From assembly GCA_017457955.1 (NCBI GenBank), contig JAFTGL010000002.1, positions 1 to 64,000 of the forward strand: DNA of 64,000 nucleotides, written 5' to 3'. The position numbers and the translations under genes are program-made. The notes under the pieces were generated by a model. It did not search any database. It was given only the letters and a program-made list of their open reading frames with translations, and was not told the DNA's origin. Each line of letters begins with the position of its first letter. Positions within the stretch are counted from its first letter, which is position 1. Shown here one piece after another: positions 43,101 through 51,490 of the stretch. The stretch comes from Ruminococcus sp. (GTDB lineage: Bacteria > Bacillota > Clostridia > Oscillospirales > Acutalibacteraceae).

Positions 43101-43662
43101 CAACATCATGGTATTCGATACCGAGGTTTATTCCAACACCGGCGGTCAGGCTTCCAAGGCTTCCAACATCGGTCAGGTCGCGCAGTTCGCGGCAGCCGGT
43201 AAGGCGATCCAGAAGAAGTCCCTCGCTGACATCGCTATCTCCTACGGCTACATCTATGTCGCACAGATCGCGATGGGCGCTGACATGAACCAGACCCTCA
43301 AGGCGATCCAGGAAGCAGAAGCATATCCGGGTCCGTCGCTGATCATCGGCTACGCTCCCTGCGAGATGCACTCCATCAAGGGCGGCATGCAGAACTGCCA
43401 GAAGGAAATGCAGAGAGCTGTCGCTTGCGGCTACTGGAACAACTTCCGTTATGATCCCAGACTCAAGGCTGAGGGCAAGAACCCGTTCATCCTCGACTCC
43501 AAGGCTCCGACCGAGTCTTACCGCGACTTCATCATGAACGAGGCTCGCTACTCCGCACTGACCCGCTCCTTCCCGCAGAGAGCAGAAGAGCTCTTCCAGA
43601 AGGCAGAGGACACCGCGGCAGCCCGCTTCGAGACCCTCACCGAGCGCGCCAAGGGCGAGTAA
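40138..43662 (+). CDS. nifJ: Pyruvate:ferredoxin (flavodoxin) oxidoreductase
   Basis: Oxidises pyruvate with CoA to acetyl-CoA and CO2 and reduces ferredoxin, the central step of fermentation. The 1174-residue single-chain enzyme has all domains: the N-terminal domain with YPITPSSPMAD, the CoA-related middle part, two 4Fe-4S clusters (CAQCNRCAFVCPH and CMGCGVCVGVCP, about residues 695-765), a further Cys pair in GSCAGCAET, and the C-terminal thiamine diphosphate domain with GDGWAYDIGFGG. CAGGAGGAA precedes the ATG. Strong codon bias indicates high expression. Single gene with a strong terminator. Confidence 0.98.
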   Translation: MARKMKSMDGNNAAAWVSYAFTEVAGIYPITPSSPMADYVDQWSAQGMKNIFGTTVKVEEMQSEAGAAGTVHGSLNAGALTTTYTASQGLLLMIPNMYKIAGELLPSVFHVSARCVASHALNIFGDHSDVYACRQTGFAMLAETNPQEVMDLGAVAHLASIKGRVPFINFFDGFRTSHEIQKIEIWDYDDLKEMTDMDAVQAFRKRALNPEHPTMRGSHENGDIFFQHREACNKYYDALPEIVEEYMDKVNAKLGTDYKLFNYYGAPDAERVIVAMGSICDVAEEVIDYMNANGEKVGLVKVRLYRPFRADKLVEAIPATATKIAVLDRTKEPGALGEPLYLDVVAGLATQGRTAKVVGGRYGLGSKDTPPSSVFAVYKELAKENPRHNFTIGIVDDVTDLSLPEEPAPNTAAEGTIECKFWGLGGDGTVGANKDSIKIIGDHTDKYVQAYFQYDSKKTGGITISHLRFGDKPIKSPYYINKADFVACHNPSYILKGYKMVQDVKPGGVFLINCQWTPEELNTHLNAETKRYIAKNDIKLYTVNAIDIAAEIGLGKRTNTVLQSAFFSLSKVLPEEEAIGYMKEKAQKFMKKGKEIVEMNEKAIDAGATAYVKIDVPADWADAQDAAAAVANVEMTKLEKQVEGIMEPVGKMDGDSLPVSAFVDHADGTFEQGASAFEKRGVAVLVPEWNNETCAQCNRCAFVCPHATIRPYAMDEAEVADAPENIKYGKRPVNKVYKYTLAVSPFDCMGCGVCVGVCPTNSLKMVARESQDDQQAVFDYCVSKVTEKPETTAKINVISSQYKQPLLEFSGSCAGCAETSYARLVTQLFGDRMYISNATGCSSIWGGPAATSPYTVNKDGHGPAWANSLFEDNAEHGLGMFLGQRAIRDRLIADVKEMAADERATAELKAAADEYLATLNDGEKNTAASKALLAEVEKVGDQCPYAKDIIDNSEYLSKKSVWIFGGDGWAYDIGFGGVDHVLATGEDVNIMVFDTEVYSNTGGQASKASNIGQVAQFAAAGKAIQKKSLADIAISYGYIYVAQIAMGADMNQTLKAIQEAEAYPGPSLIIGYAPCEMHSIKGGMQNCQKEMQRAVACGYWNNFRYDPRLKAEGKNPFILDSKAPTESYRDFIMNEARYSALTRSFPQRAEELFQKAEDTAAARFETLTERAKGE

Positions 43663-43704
43663 TCACGGTTTAAAACCAAATCATACATTACCGTAAGATA
43701 AACG

Positions 43705-43740
43705 ATCACCCCCGAGAGCAATCTCGGGGGTGATTATTTA
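43705..43740 (+). terminator. nifJ terminator
   Basis: ATCACCCCCGAGA (43705-43717) pairs perfectly with TCTCGGGGGTGAT (43722-43734), then TATTTA. Confidence 0.9.
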
Positions 43741-43796
43741 ATAACTTAATCGCCATATCAAAATGCTACTATATCGTTTTTTGACATCCGAATCCG

Positions 43797-44672
43797 TTAG
43801 AATTCTGTATTATTGATTCTACATGCGTGGATTGCATGTGGATCTCCCGCCTGCGCCTGAAGCCATACCTTAGCAGCAAGTGCAACAAGGCTCTCATTGC
43901 TATATTCCCCCCTAATTTCAATTTCGTTATCAAAGAAGGTATCTTGTTGCATATTTACCCTTTTCTTTATAAAGTTACTTGTATTTAATGTACTAAATGG
44001 ATAACCCTTTTCTTGACACATAATTGTACCTAATGTTGTCAGCTTTCTCAGCATTTTACAATCATCAGAATTGAGATGCTTCGTTATTTCACGCGTTGTC
44101 GTATCCGGACATTCCGGAGTGGTACTAAAGAATAAGTTACTTAAAACAAACTCGTCTCTTTCCTTAAAGATGCTCTTGTCATATGGAGCGGTCCGCAGAT
44201 AATCCAATAAAGGCAACAGATGACATCCTTGTTCTTTTGCGATTTGGTAATGATAATCAGCCATACCCGGACTCGTTTCATGTAAACCAGTCATTAAACC
44301 ATACTCTTTGTTTACCCCCAGAAAAAACGCAACATTTGGGTCATCTCCCCTTTGTTCAATTATCTCGAGGATTGATACCGGTAAAATCGTTCCCCGTCTG
44401 AAATCTTTAAATTTAGAAGGTAATTTATGTGTAAATATTCTTTTATAATCATACGCTTCACAGTGATCAGAAATTGAATAATAGGATGTTAACTTTAATG
44501 ATATCGGATATCCCACCCGAGAACTGTAGAAGTTCTCTGTTTCTTCATTGTCTATGTATACGATTCTTATGCTTGAAAAAGCCATGCGTTCCAGCACTGA
44601 TGACGGCTCCTGCTGTAAGAATTCTTCAATTGTTTCACACTGTTGTGTTTTTTGTTTTCCGAATAATCCCAT
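43797..44672 (-). CDS. Cassette B MGLF/Sel1-repeat protein
   Basis: A 291-residue protein of unknown function starting MGLFGKQK, like the broken gene of cassette A (MGLFSRKK). A Sel1-type repeat is visible at about residues 110-145 (FFLGVNKEYGLMTG, then YHYQIAKEQGC), and a final helical pair ends the protein (LVALAAKVWLQAQAGDPHA). Sel1 repeats usually mediate protein-protein contacts. There is no signal peptide. It lies 24 bp after the coiled-coil gene and is probably co-transcribed. The composition is AT-rich. Outside the start and the Sel1-like part, similarity to the cassette A copy is low by eye. Confidence 0.65.
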   Translation of the reverse strand: MGLFGKQKTQQCETIEEFLQQEPSSVLERMAFSSIRIVYIDNEETENFYSSRVGYPISLKLTSYYSISDHCEAYDYKRIFTHKLPSKFKDFRRGTILPVSILEIIEQRGDDPNVAFFLGVNKEYGLMTGLHETSPGMADYHYQIAKEQGCHLLPLLDYLRTAPYDKSIFKERDEFVLSNLFFSTTPECPDTTTREITKHLNSDDCKMLRKLTTLGTIMCQEKGYPFSTLNTSNFIKKRVNMQQDTFFDNEIEIRGEYSNESLVALAAKVWLQAQAGDPHAIHACRINNTEF

Positions 44673-44696
44673 ACTTATAATCCTTTCTTGTTATAA

Positions 44697-45467
44697 TTAA
44701 TTTGTAAGCAAATTAAGAAAAGAGAAAAACTCCGCCCCCTGAGCAGCTTTTTTGGCGTCCTCTGCTGCCTCCAAAGCTTGCCGTTGAAGCTCACGCTGCT
44801 CTTTTAAAACCTGCATTTGCTGCCACGCCATATCCATTTGCTCTCGTCGCATTCTTTTGACTTCTACCAGTTGTTCTTGTGACAACAACATCATCTGCAT
44901 ACGATGCATTTCCTCATGATAAATATTAATCGCCTCGGACAATGTCATTGCTCTGCCGCTGAACAGATAGTTCAATAACAACTCGGGTATATTATCTAAG
45001 CGATATTGCAGAGCTATAACATTTAATGCTATGAGTTCTTTATAACGATTGCCGACATAATTCATCCGTCCCATCATTTTGAAATCTTCATCCATAATTT
45101 TTTCCCGACGTTTCTTTATTTTAGCTATTCGCGCATCCTCTTCAGCTTCTAAGCGCATTCGTTCTTTCTCTCTTTGATCAGTCGTATTCAACCACTGCTG
45201 ATACTCTCGTTTTCTCTTACCTGACAGTGCAGTAAATCCCGTTGGCTTTTCCACAACAGGCATAAAAATTTTCCGTCTCGTCATCAACAACTCCAACTGA
45301 TTCAATTCCTTATTATGTTCATCTATTAATTTCGGAAATCCATCCGCCTCTTTTTTCAAATCAATTATTTCATAAAGATAAAGTATAAGTTCAGCCTTTG
45401 TAATGTATTTTCCGTTATAACAAACTGACAACTCACTAAAGCCTTCACCTAACTGAACATCATTCAT
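44697..45467 (-). CDS. Cassette B coiled-coil protein (CYNG / EAIN-YHEEMHR family)
   Basis: A 256-residue soluble protein and paralogue of 7777-8616. Shared blocks are LSVCYNGKYITKAEL near the start, KPTGFTALS near residue 75, a Lys/Glu-rich coiled-coil, and LLLNYLFSGRAMTLSEAIN followed by YHEEMHRMQ (about residues 163-195). A helical Gln/Glu tail follows. The ATG at 45467 has AGAGGTGA upstream; six earlier codons overlap that site. It is divergent from a small XRE repressor, with inverted-repeat operators in between, so the cassette is probably kept silent until a signal. Function unknown. Confidence 0.7.
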   Translation of the reverse strand: MNDVQLGEGFSELSVCYNGKYITKAELILYLYEIIDLKKEADGFPKLIDEHNKELNQLELLMTRRKIFMPVVEKPTGFTALSGKRKREYQQWLNTTDQREKERMRLEAEEDARIAKIKKRREKIMDEDFKMMGRMNYVGNRYKELIALNVIALQYRLDNIPELLLNYLFSGRAMTLSEAINIYHEEMHRMQMMLLSQEQLVEVKRMRREQMDMAWQQMQVLKEQRELQRQALEAAEDAKKAAQGAEFFSFLNLLTN

Positions 45468-45491
45468 CAAATCACCTCTTCTCAAAAGTTT

Positions 45492-45509
45492 TAGTACTTT
45501 TAAGTACTA
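45492..45509. promoter_or_regulatory. Operator 1 of cassette B
   Basis: TAGTACTT-TT-AAGTACTA, an 8-bp perfect inverted repeat just downstream of the cassette promoter (-10 at 45517-45522). Confidence 0.65.
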
Positions 45510-45516
45510 TATACGA

Positions 45517-45545
45517 ATAATATCATATGAAGATGGTAAAGTCAA
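45517..45545 (-). promoter_or_regulatory. Cassette B promoter
   Basis: Minus strand: TTGACT (45540-45545), 17 bp, TATTAT (45517-45522). Confidence 0.75.
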
Positions 45546-45566
45546 TAGTATCAATCAGTACTATTG
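45543..45566. promoter_or_regulatory. Operator 2 of cassette B
   Basis: CAATAGTA (45543-45550), 8 bp, TACTATTG (45559-45566). It overlaps the cassette -35 and lies just before the XRE start, sharing the AGTACTA half-site with operator 1. Confidence 0.6.
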
Positions 45567-45576
45567 GGGCGATTTT

Positions 45577-45771
45577 GTGTATTTTAAACGATTAAGAGAT
45601 TTACGGGAAGATCATGATTTAAAGCAAAAGGACATTGCAGAATATCTCGGAATTGCACAAACAGTCTATTCCAGATATGAGCGAGGTTTCCAAACTATTC
45701 CGGTTGAGCATTTGATAAAGTTGGCGGACTATTATCAAGTTTCAACCGACTATATTCTCGGCAGAAGGTAA
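45577..45771 (+). CDS. Small XRE-family repressor, divergent from cassette B
   Basis: A 64-residue helix-turn-helix protein (LKQKDIAEYLGIAQTVYSRYERG, read in two parts, then LADYYQVSTDYILG). The only plausible start is the GTG at 45577, with GGGG about 6 nt upstream. It is similar to the XRE protein at 24501-24701. The two inverted repeats between it and cassette B share an AGTACTA half-site and cover the cassette promoter, so it probably represses the cassette and itself. AT-rich like the cassette. Confidence 0.85.
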   Translation: MYFKRLRDLREDHDLKQKDIAEYLGIAQTVYSRYERGFQTIPVEHLIKLADYYQVSTDYILGRR

Positions 45772-45798
45772 AACTCCATTATTATCTGTTTTGTTTAC

Positions 45799-45827
45799 TT
45801 GACAAACCTCGTCCATAATGCGATAAT
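45799..45827 (+). promoter_or_regulatory. valS promoter
   Basis: TTGACA (45799-45804), 17 bp, GATAAT (45822-45827). The leader is only about 57 nt, too short for a T-box. Confidence 0.8.
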
Positions 45828-45890
45828 ATATAGGTTAGAGTATAATTGCTCATATTATGACAGATTTTACATGAGAGGAAGGCTATCTAT

Positions 45891-48584
45891 ATGGCAGAAC
45901 TCAACAAGTCCTACGATCCAAAGCAGGTCGAGGACAGGATATATCAGTATTGGCTGGAGCACAACTACTTCCACGCCAAGGTCAACCCCGACAAAAAGCC
46001 CTACTGCATCGTCATGCCGCCGCCCAACATCACTGGTCAGCTGCATATCGGTCACGCGCTGGACAACACCCTGCAGGACATCCTGACCCGCTGGCGCCGC
46101 ATGCAGGGCTATGAAGCCCTCTGGCTGCCCGGTACCGACCATGCCTCCATCGCGACCGAGGCGAAGATCGTCGAAGCCATGCGCAAGGAAGGCATCACCA
46201 AAGACGACCTCGGACGCGAGAAGTTCCTCGAACGCGCGTGGGAATGGAAGCGCGAGTACGGCGGACGCATCACCAAGCAGTTCTGGAAGCTGGGCGTTTC
46301 CTGCGACTGGGAGCGCGAGCGCTTCACCATGGACGAGGGCTGCTCCAACGCCGTCAAAGAGGTATTCGTCAAGCTCTACAACGAGGGTTTGATCTACCGC
46401 GGCAACCGCATGGTCAACTGGTGCCCGCACTGCTGCACTTCTATCTCGGATGCAGAGGTAGAGTATGAACAGCAGAACGGTCATTTCTGGCACATCCTCT
46501 ATCCGGTCAAAGAGACCGGCGAGATGCTGGAGATCGCGACCACCCGTCCCGAGACTATGCTGGGCGATACTGCCGTCGCTATCAACGTCGAGGATGAACG
46601 CTACAAGCACCTCCACGGCTGCCACGTCATCCTCCCTCTCATCAATAAAGAGATCCCGATCGTGTGCGACGAGCACGCCGATATGGAAAAGGGTACCGGC
46701 GTCGTTAAGATCACCCCTGCCCACGACCCCAACGACTTTGAGGTCGGTCAGCGCCATGATCTGCCCATCGTGCGCTGTTTCACCTACGACGGTCACATGA
46801 CCGGCGCCGAGGACGTCGCCGCCTACGAAGAGTTAAAGGCTAAAGGCAACCTTAGTGAGAACGAGCCGGAAGTCCTCGACTGCGGCAAGTACGCGGGTCT
46901 GACCACCGACGAAGCCCGCAAGGTCATCGTCAAAGACCTCACCGACCTCGGTTTACTCAAAGAGATCGAAGATCTCTCCCACGACGTCGGCACCTGCTAC
47001 CGCTGCCACACCACCATCGAGCCGATGGTCTCTAAGCAGTGGTTCGTCAAGATGGCGCCCCTCGCTGGACCCGCCATCGAATGTGTCCGTGACGGACGCA
47101 CAAAATTCATCCCCAAGCGCAGTGAAAAGATCTACTTCAACTGGATGGAGAACATCAAAGACTGGTGTATCTCCCGTCAGCTCTGGTGGGGTCACCGCAT
47201 CCCCGCCTACTACTGCGACAAGTGCGGCGAGACCGTTGTCGCAAAGGAAACTCCCGCCGTATGCCCCGCCTGCGGCTGCAAGCACATGGTGCAGGATGAA
47301 GACACCCTCGATACCTGGTTCAGCTCCGCGCTCTGGCCGTTCTCGACCCTCGGCTGGCCCGAGAACACCGAAGAGCTGAAATACTTCTACCCCACCGACA
47401 CCCTCGTCACCGGCTACGACATCATCTTCTTCTGGGTCGCGCGCATGATCTTCTCGGGTATGCACAACATGAACGACGTACCCTTCCGCACCGTGTTCAT
47501 CCACGGTCTGATCCGTGACGCGCAGGGCAGAAAGATGTCAAAATCCCTCGGCAACGGCGTAGATCCGATCGAGGTCATCGACAAATACGGCGCCGACGCT
47601 CTTCGCTTCTTCCTCGCGACGGGCAACTCCCCCGGCAACGACATGCGTTTCTCCGAGGAACGCGTCGAGAGCTGCCGCAACTTCGCAAACAAGCTCTACA
47701 ACGCCAGCCGTTTCGTGCTGATGAACATAGAGGGTCACGATGTTCCCTTAGAGCTCCCCGAGGACTTGAAGCTCGAAGATAAGTGGATCCTCTCCACCCT
47801 CAACACCCTCTGCAAGGACGTCACCGACAACCTTGAGAAGTTCGAGCTGGGTATCGCGGTACAGAAGCTGTACGACTTCATCTGGGACTGCTTCTGCGAC
47901 TGGTACATCGAGCTGAAAAAATCCGCTCTCTACAGCGACGATGAAGCCGCCGCGCAGGGCGCAAGACAGGTTCTCGTCTATGTCCTCGACAAGATCTTGA
48001 AGCTCCTGCATCCGTTCATGCCCTTCATCACCGAAGAGATCTGGCAGAACATCCCCCACGAGGGCGAGACCATCATGCTGCAGCAGTACCCCGAATTCAC
48101 CGACGCGCTGTGCTTTGACCGTGAAGCCGCCGACATGGAAAAGATCATGCAGGCGATCACCGCCATCCGTACCCAGCGCAACGAGATGAACGTCCCGCCT
48201 TCCAAGAAAGCGAAGCTCTATATCGCGACCAAGTCGACGACCACCTTCGCCCACGGCGTCGAGTTCTTCAAGAAACTCGCCTCTGCAAGCGAGGTCGAGA
48301 TCGGCGAAGAGTTCAGCATCGACGGCGCGGTCACCGTCGTCACTGCCGACGCAAAACTCTACATCCCGATGAACGAGCTGGTCGACATGGAAGCCGAGCG
48401 CAAGCGCCTGACCAAAGAGCTGGAGCAGACCAAAAAGATGCTCGCTCAGGATGAAGCTAAGCTCAGTAATCCGGGCTTCATGGGCAAAGCTCCCGCCCCC
48501 GTTATCGAGAAGATCAAAAATCAGGCGGAGCGCGAGCGCGAGAAGATCACCCTGATCGAAGCCGCCATCGCAAACTTAAAATAA
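45891..48584 (+). CDS. valS: Valyl-tRNA synthetase
   Basis: Charges tRNA-Val and edits mischarged threonine. The 897-residue class I enzyme shows the PPPNITGQLHIGHAL motif (HIGH), a CP1 editing domain (ATTRPETMLGDTAV and GTGVVKITPAHDPND), a zinc-ribbon pair (CDKCG, CPACGC), WFSSALWPFSTLGWP, the KMSKSLGN loop, an anticodon-binding domain, and a C-terminal coiled-coil arm (residues about 830-895). GAGAGGAAG precedes the ATG. Single gene with its own promoter and terminator. Confidence 0.98.
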   Translation: MAELNKSYDPKQVEDRIYQYWLEHNYFHAKVNPDKKPYCIVMPPPNITGQLHIGHALDNTLQDILTRWRRMQGYEALWLPGTDHASIATEAKIVEAMRKEGITKDDLGREKFLERAWEWKREYGGRITKQFWKLGVSCDWERERFTMDEGCSNAVKEVFVKLYNEGLIYRGNRMVNWCPHCCTSISDAEVEYEQQNGHFWHILYPVKETGEMLEIATTRPETMLGDTAVAINVEDERYKHLHGCHVILPLINKEIPIVCDEHADMEKGTGVVKITPAHDPNDFEVGQRHDLPIVRCFTYDGHMTGAEDVAAYEELKAKGNLSENEPEVLDCGKYAGLTTDEARKVIVKDLTDLGLLKEIEDLSHDVGTCYRCHTTIEPMVSKQWFVKMAPLAGPAIECVRDGRTKFIPKRSEKIYFNWMENIKDWCISRQLWWGHRIPAYYCDKCGETVVAKETPAVCPACGCKHMVQDEDTLDTWFSSALWPFSTLGWPENTEELKYFYPTDTLVTGYDIIFFWVARMIFSGMHNMNDVPFRTVFIHGLIRDAQGRKMSKSLGNGVDPIEVIDKYGADALRFFLATGNSPGNDMRFSEERVESCRNFANKLYNASRFVLMNIEGHDVPLELPEDLKLEDKWILSTLNTLCKDVTDNLEKFELGIAVQKLYDFIWDCFCDWYIELKKSALYSDDEAAAQGARQVLVYVLDKILKLLHPFMPFITEEIWQNIPHEGETIMLQQYPEFTDALCFDREAADMEKIMQAITAIRTQRNEMNVPPSKKAKLYIATKSTTTFAHGVEFFKKLASASEVEIGEEFSIDGAVTVVTADAKLYIPMNELVDMEAERKRLTKELEQTKKMLAQDEAKLSNPGFMGKAPAPVIEKIKNQAEREREKITLIEAAIANLK

Positions 48585-48596
48585 TCATACATACAC

Positions 48597-48626
48597 AAAG
48601 CCGCATCCGGAAGATGCGGCTTTCGT
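48597..48626 (+). terminator. valS terminator
   Basis: AAAGCCGCATC (48597-48607) pairs with GATGCGGCTTT (48613-48623). Confidence 0.85.
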
Positions 48627-48642
48627 ATTTTGCATATAAGAA

Positions 48643-48672
48643 AACGGCGCGTTCCAAACAGAACGCGCCGTT
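48643..48672 (-). terminator. Terminator of the 48692 lipoprotein gene
   Basis: AACGGCGCGTTC pairs perfectly with GAACGCGCCGTT around CAAACA. The minus-strand tail TTTTCTTAT is T-rich. Confidence 0.85.
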
Positions 48673-48691
48673 AATATATTAACCAATCTGA

Positions 48692-49486
48692 TTAGTTTAC
48701 GCTGCCTTCGCCGTGGAAATAAACCTTGACGTCGTCATAGCTGTCGACGCCTTCGACAGAGCTGTAGAAGTAGTCATAACCTCTTTCGGTCGCGCCGGGC
48801 TTGATCTCAGAATCATCGTCCTCGCAGTAGCTGTTCTCAACGTCTACCAGCACGCCCTTGTTATAGAAGAAAGCGTGGAACCAAACGTACTTCGCGGGGA
48901 TCTTGCCGTTGTTTGTCAGGCTGACGATGACCTTATCCTCAGCAGGAGTGACTTCCATCGTCAGATCCTGGTCGACCGCAGCATAATAATCCTTGTTGAT
49001 CTCCTCATAGGTTACTTTGTACTCAAAGGTCGCGTACTCTTTATCACCGCAGTCAAGGTAATCCATGCATACGGTGGTGCCGTTGGCGACACAATCGATA
49101 TAACCGTCGTCATAGTCGACGAGCTTGCCGTCCGCGCCGAGGAAATCAACGGTCGCTTTGACATCGATATCCTTGCCGGTTTTGTTGGTAACAAGCAGAT
49201 AGACATAGTTGCCGTAATCATCGGAGTAGGGGATCGCGTTGATCTCCAGACCGTCCGCAACCTTATTGTTGCCCGTATTGACCGGAGCGGTTTTGTTGAT
49301 GTTGGTGTTGCTGCTGGAAGCAACGTTGTTATCGACCGCCTGTGTAGCGACCGGATTGCTGTCGCCGTTATCAACAACAGAAGAGGGAGAGTTGATCTCG
49401 GGGATGACGATCTTGGGCTGACCGCAGCCAACAAGCGCCGCGGCTAAAACGACCGCAATGATCATAGCGATAATTCTTTTGCTCAT
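48692..49486 (-). CDS. Lipoprotein with FxLYD-like beta domain, unknown
   Basis: A 264-residue exported lipoprotein: signal peptide with lipobox (AALVGC), a Ser/Asn/Thr-rich spacer of about 50 residues, then a beta-sandwich region that looks like two repeats (about 78-165 and 166-255, with YLLVTNKTGKDIDVKATVDF and KVIVSLTNNGKIPAKYVWF). Such domains resemble the FxLYD group that contributes to surface protein interactions. It has its own promoter and terminator. Function unknown. Confidence 0.65.
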   Translation of the reverse strand: MSKRIIAMIIAVVLAAALVGCGQPKIVIPEINSPSSVVDNGDSNPVATQAVDNNVASSSNTNINKTAPVNTGNNKVADGLEINAIPYSDDYGNYVYLLVTNKTGKDIDVKATVDFLGADGKLVDYDDGYIDCVANGTTVCMDYLDCGDKEYATFEYKVTYEEINKDYYAAVDQDLTMEVTPAEDKVIVSLTNNGKIPAKYVWFHAFFYNKGVLVDVENSYCEDDDSEIKPGATERGYDYFYSSVEGVDSYDDVKVYFHGEGSVN

Positions 49487-49514
49487 AATAACCTCACTTT
49501 AAATGAAAGAATTT

Positions 49515-49537
49515 CTGAAATCATGACCCGATTTCAG
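49515..49537 (-). other. 5' leader hairpin of the 48692 gene
   Basis: CTGAAATC (49515-49522) pairs perfectly with GATTTCAG (49530-49537) directly behind the predicted transcript start. Confidence 0.4.
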
Positions 49538-49545
49538 TCGTATAT

Positions 49546-49574
49546 ATTATATCATCATTATAGGCGCCTGACAA
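49546..49574 (-). promoter_or_regulatory. Promoter of the 48692 lipoprotein gene
   Basis: Minus strand: TTGTCA (49569-49574), 17 bp, TATAAT (49546-49551). Confidence 0.75.
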
Positions 49575-49602
49575 TATCTAATTACAAAAAATGTCAAATT
49601 AC

Positions 49603-49629
49603 CCCCCTGCTGTACATTCGAGCAGGGGG
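49603..49629 (-). terminator. hisS-aspS terminator (probable)
   Basis: CCCCCTGCT (49603-49611) pairs with AGCAGGGGG (49621-49629). The minus-strand tail is only moderately T-rich. Confidence 0.6.
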
Positions 49630-49693
49630 TTGTTTGTCTATAATAGATAGATTAACAATGGCGCTTATTTACGTTATGGCAAAAATTTATCTT

Positions 49694-51475
49694 TTATTCT
49701 TTCTCGCTGAGCCGGATTCCCAGCACCTCAAGCGACTCGTCGTCCACCTCAGAGGGGCAGTTGCTCATCAGCTCGCTGGCGTTCTGCACCTTCGGGAAAG
49801 CGGTGACGTCTCTGAGGCTGTCCGCGCCGCACATCAGCATCGCGATACGGTCAAGACCGATACCCATGCCGCCGTGAGGCGGAGCGCCGTACTTGTACGC
49901 TTCAACTAAGAAGCCGAATTTCGCCTCGATCTCCTCGTCGGTCATTTTCAGCGCGCGGAACATCTGCTGCTGTAATTCATAGTCGGTGATACGCATAGAA
50001 CCCGAGCTTAACTCCGTACCGTTGAGCGTCAGGTCATACGCCTTCGCGATCACCTTGCCGGGATCGGATTCGAGGTATTGCAGACATTCTTCCTTCGGCA
50101 TGGTGAAGGGATGGTGCATCGCGATCCACTCGCCGCTTTCCTCTTCCTTTTCAAAGAACGGGAAGTCGACGATCCACACGAACTTGAACACGTCCTTCGG
50201 GATCAGGTCGAGCTGTCTGCCGACCTCCAGACGCAGCGCACCCAAAGTCGGGAGTGTAACGGAATTCTTGTCTGCGACGATCAGTACAACGTCGCCTTTT
50301 TCCGCGCACAATGCATTGATGATTCTATCGAGATCGCCCTCGCCGAGGAACTTGTTGAAGGAGCAGTTCGGCACATCCTCTGCCCAGCGGATATACGCCA
50401 GACCCTTCGCGCCGATACCCTTGACGAACTCGGTCAGCTTGTCGATCTTCTTGCGGGTCAGAGCCGCCGCGGCATTCTTCGCGACGATCGCGCGCACCGA
50501 ACCGCCGTTTTCGATCGCGCTCTTGAATACAACAAAATCGATATCCGCGACCGCTTCGCTCAGGTCCTGGATCGGCATGCCGAAGCGCACGTCGGGCTTA
50601 TCGGAGCCGTAGGTGTTCATCGCGTCGGTATAGGTCATGCGCTCAAAGGGAACGTCAAGCTCGATCCCCTTGATCTCCTTAAAGAGCCTGTACATCAGCC
50701 CCTCGTTGATCTCCATGATATCGTCGACGTCCACAAAGCTCAGCTCCATATCGATCTGGGTGAACTCCGGCTGACGGTCGGCTCTGAGGTCCTCGTCGCG
50801 GAAACAGCGCGCAAGCTGAATGTATCTGTCAAAGCCCGACAGCATCAGAAGCTGCTTGTAGATCTGCGGCGACTGGGGCAGAGCATAAAACTTGCCGTTA
50901 TGGATACGCGAGGGCACGAGGTAGTCGCGTGCGCCCTCAGGGGTCGATTTGATCATCATCGGGGTCTCGATCTCGATAAAGCCGTTGTCATAGAAGTAGT
51001 CCCGCGCGATCTTCGCGATCTTCGAGCGGGTGATGATATTCTGCTGCAGGGGGGCGCGTCTGAGATCAAGATAGCGATATTTCAGACGGATATCCTCCGC
51101 GGTCTTGGAGTCGTCCACGATCTCAAAGGGCGGCGTCTGCGCCTTGGAAAGGACGCGCAGGTCGCTGACCTCGATCTCGATATCTCCCGTAGGGATCTTA
51201 TTGCTCTTCGCGGAACGCTCTCTGACCGTACCGACGGCACAGAGCACAAACTCAGAGCGGGCAGTGAATGCCTTGTCAAAGATTGCCTTGTCGGTGTTAT
51301 CGTCAAACGCCAGCTGTACGATACCCGTGCGGTCGCGCAGATCGATAAAGATCAATTGTCCGAGGTCGCGCTGACGCTGTACCCAGCCGCAGACGGTGAC
51401 CTCTTCTCCGATGTTTGCCGCTCTCAGCTCGCCGCAGTAATGCGTGCGTCTGAGACCTGTCATAAATTCTGCCAT
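49694..51475 (-). CDS. aspS: Aspartyl-tRNA synthetase
   Basis: Charges tRNA-Asp. The 593-residue bacterial-type class II enzyme has an N-terminal OB-fold anticodon domain (VTVCGWVQRQRDLGQLIFIDLRD, in two parts), motif 2 (QLARCFRDEDLRADRQPEF), the bacterial GAD insertion (about residues 290-410), and motif 3 (GMGIGLDRIAMLMCG). GAGGAAGGG precedes the ATG. It lies 15 bp after hisS in a two-gene operon, a common Firmicutes pair. Whether it also charges tRNA-Asn depends on gatCAB elsewhere. Confidence 0.97.
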   Translation of the reverse strand: MAEFMTGLRRTHYCGELRAANIGEEVTVCGWVQRQRDLGQLIFIDLRDRTGIVQLAFDDNTDKAIFDKAFTARSEFVLCAVGTVRERSAKSNKIPTGDIEIEVSDLRVLSKAQTPPFEIVDDSKTAEDIRLKYRYLDLRRAPLQQNIITRSKIAKIARDYFYDNGFIEIETPMMIKSTPEGARDYLVPSRIHNGKFYALPQSPQIYKQLLMLSGFDRYIQLARCFRDEDLRADRQPEFTQIDMELSFVDVDDIMEINEGLMYRLFKEIKGIELDVPFERMTYTDAMNTYGSDKPDVRFGMPIQDLSEAVADIDFVVFKSAIENGGSVRAIVAKNAAAALTRKKIDKLTEFVKGIGAKGLAYIRWAEDVPNCSFNKFLGEGDLDRIINALCAEKGDVVLIVADKNSVTLPTLGALRLEVGRQLDLIPKDVFKFVWIVDFPFFEKEEESGEWIAMHHPFTMPKEECLQYLESDPGKVIAKAYDLTLNGTELSSGSMRITDYELQQQMFRALKMTDEEIEAKFGFLVEAYKYGAPPHGGMGIGLDRIAMLMCGADSLRDVTAFPKVQNASELMSNCPSEVDDESLEVLGIRLSEKE

Positions 51476-51490
51476 ATTTAACCCTTCCTC

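Noticed and set aside
40447-43371. A 974-codon open frame on the strand opposite nifJ
   Set aside because: It is a shadow of the strongly biased nifJ codons. It has no family features, ribosome binding site or promoter.
45772-45890. T-box riboswitch before valS, and likewise before hisS
   Set aside because: The valS leader is about 57 nt and the hisS leader is similarly short. No T-box specifier hairpin or terminator pair is present.
50078-51481. A 467-codon open frame opposite aspS
   Set aside because: Antisense shadow of aspS with a composition that mirrors its codon bias.
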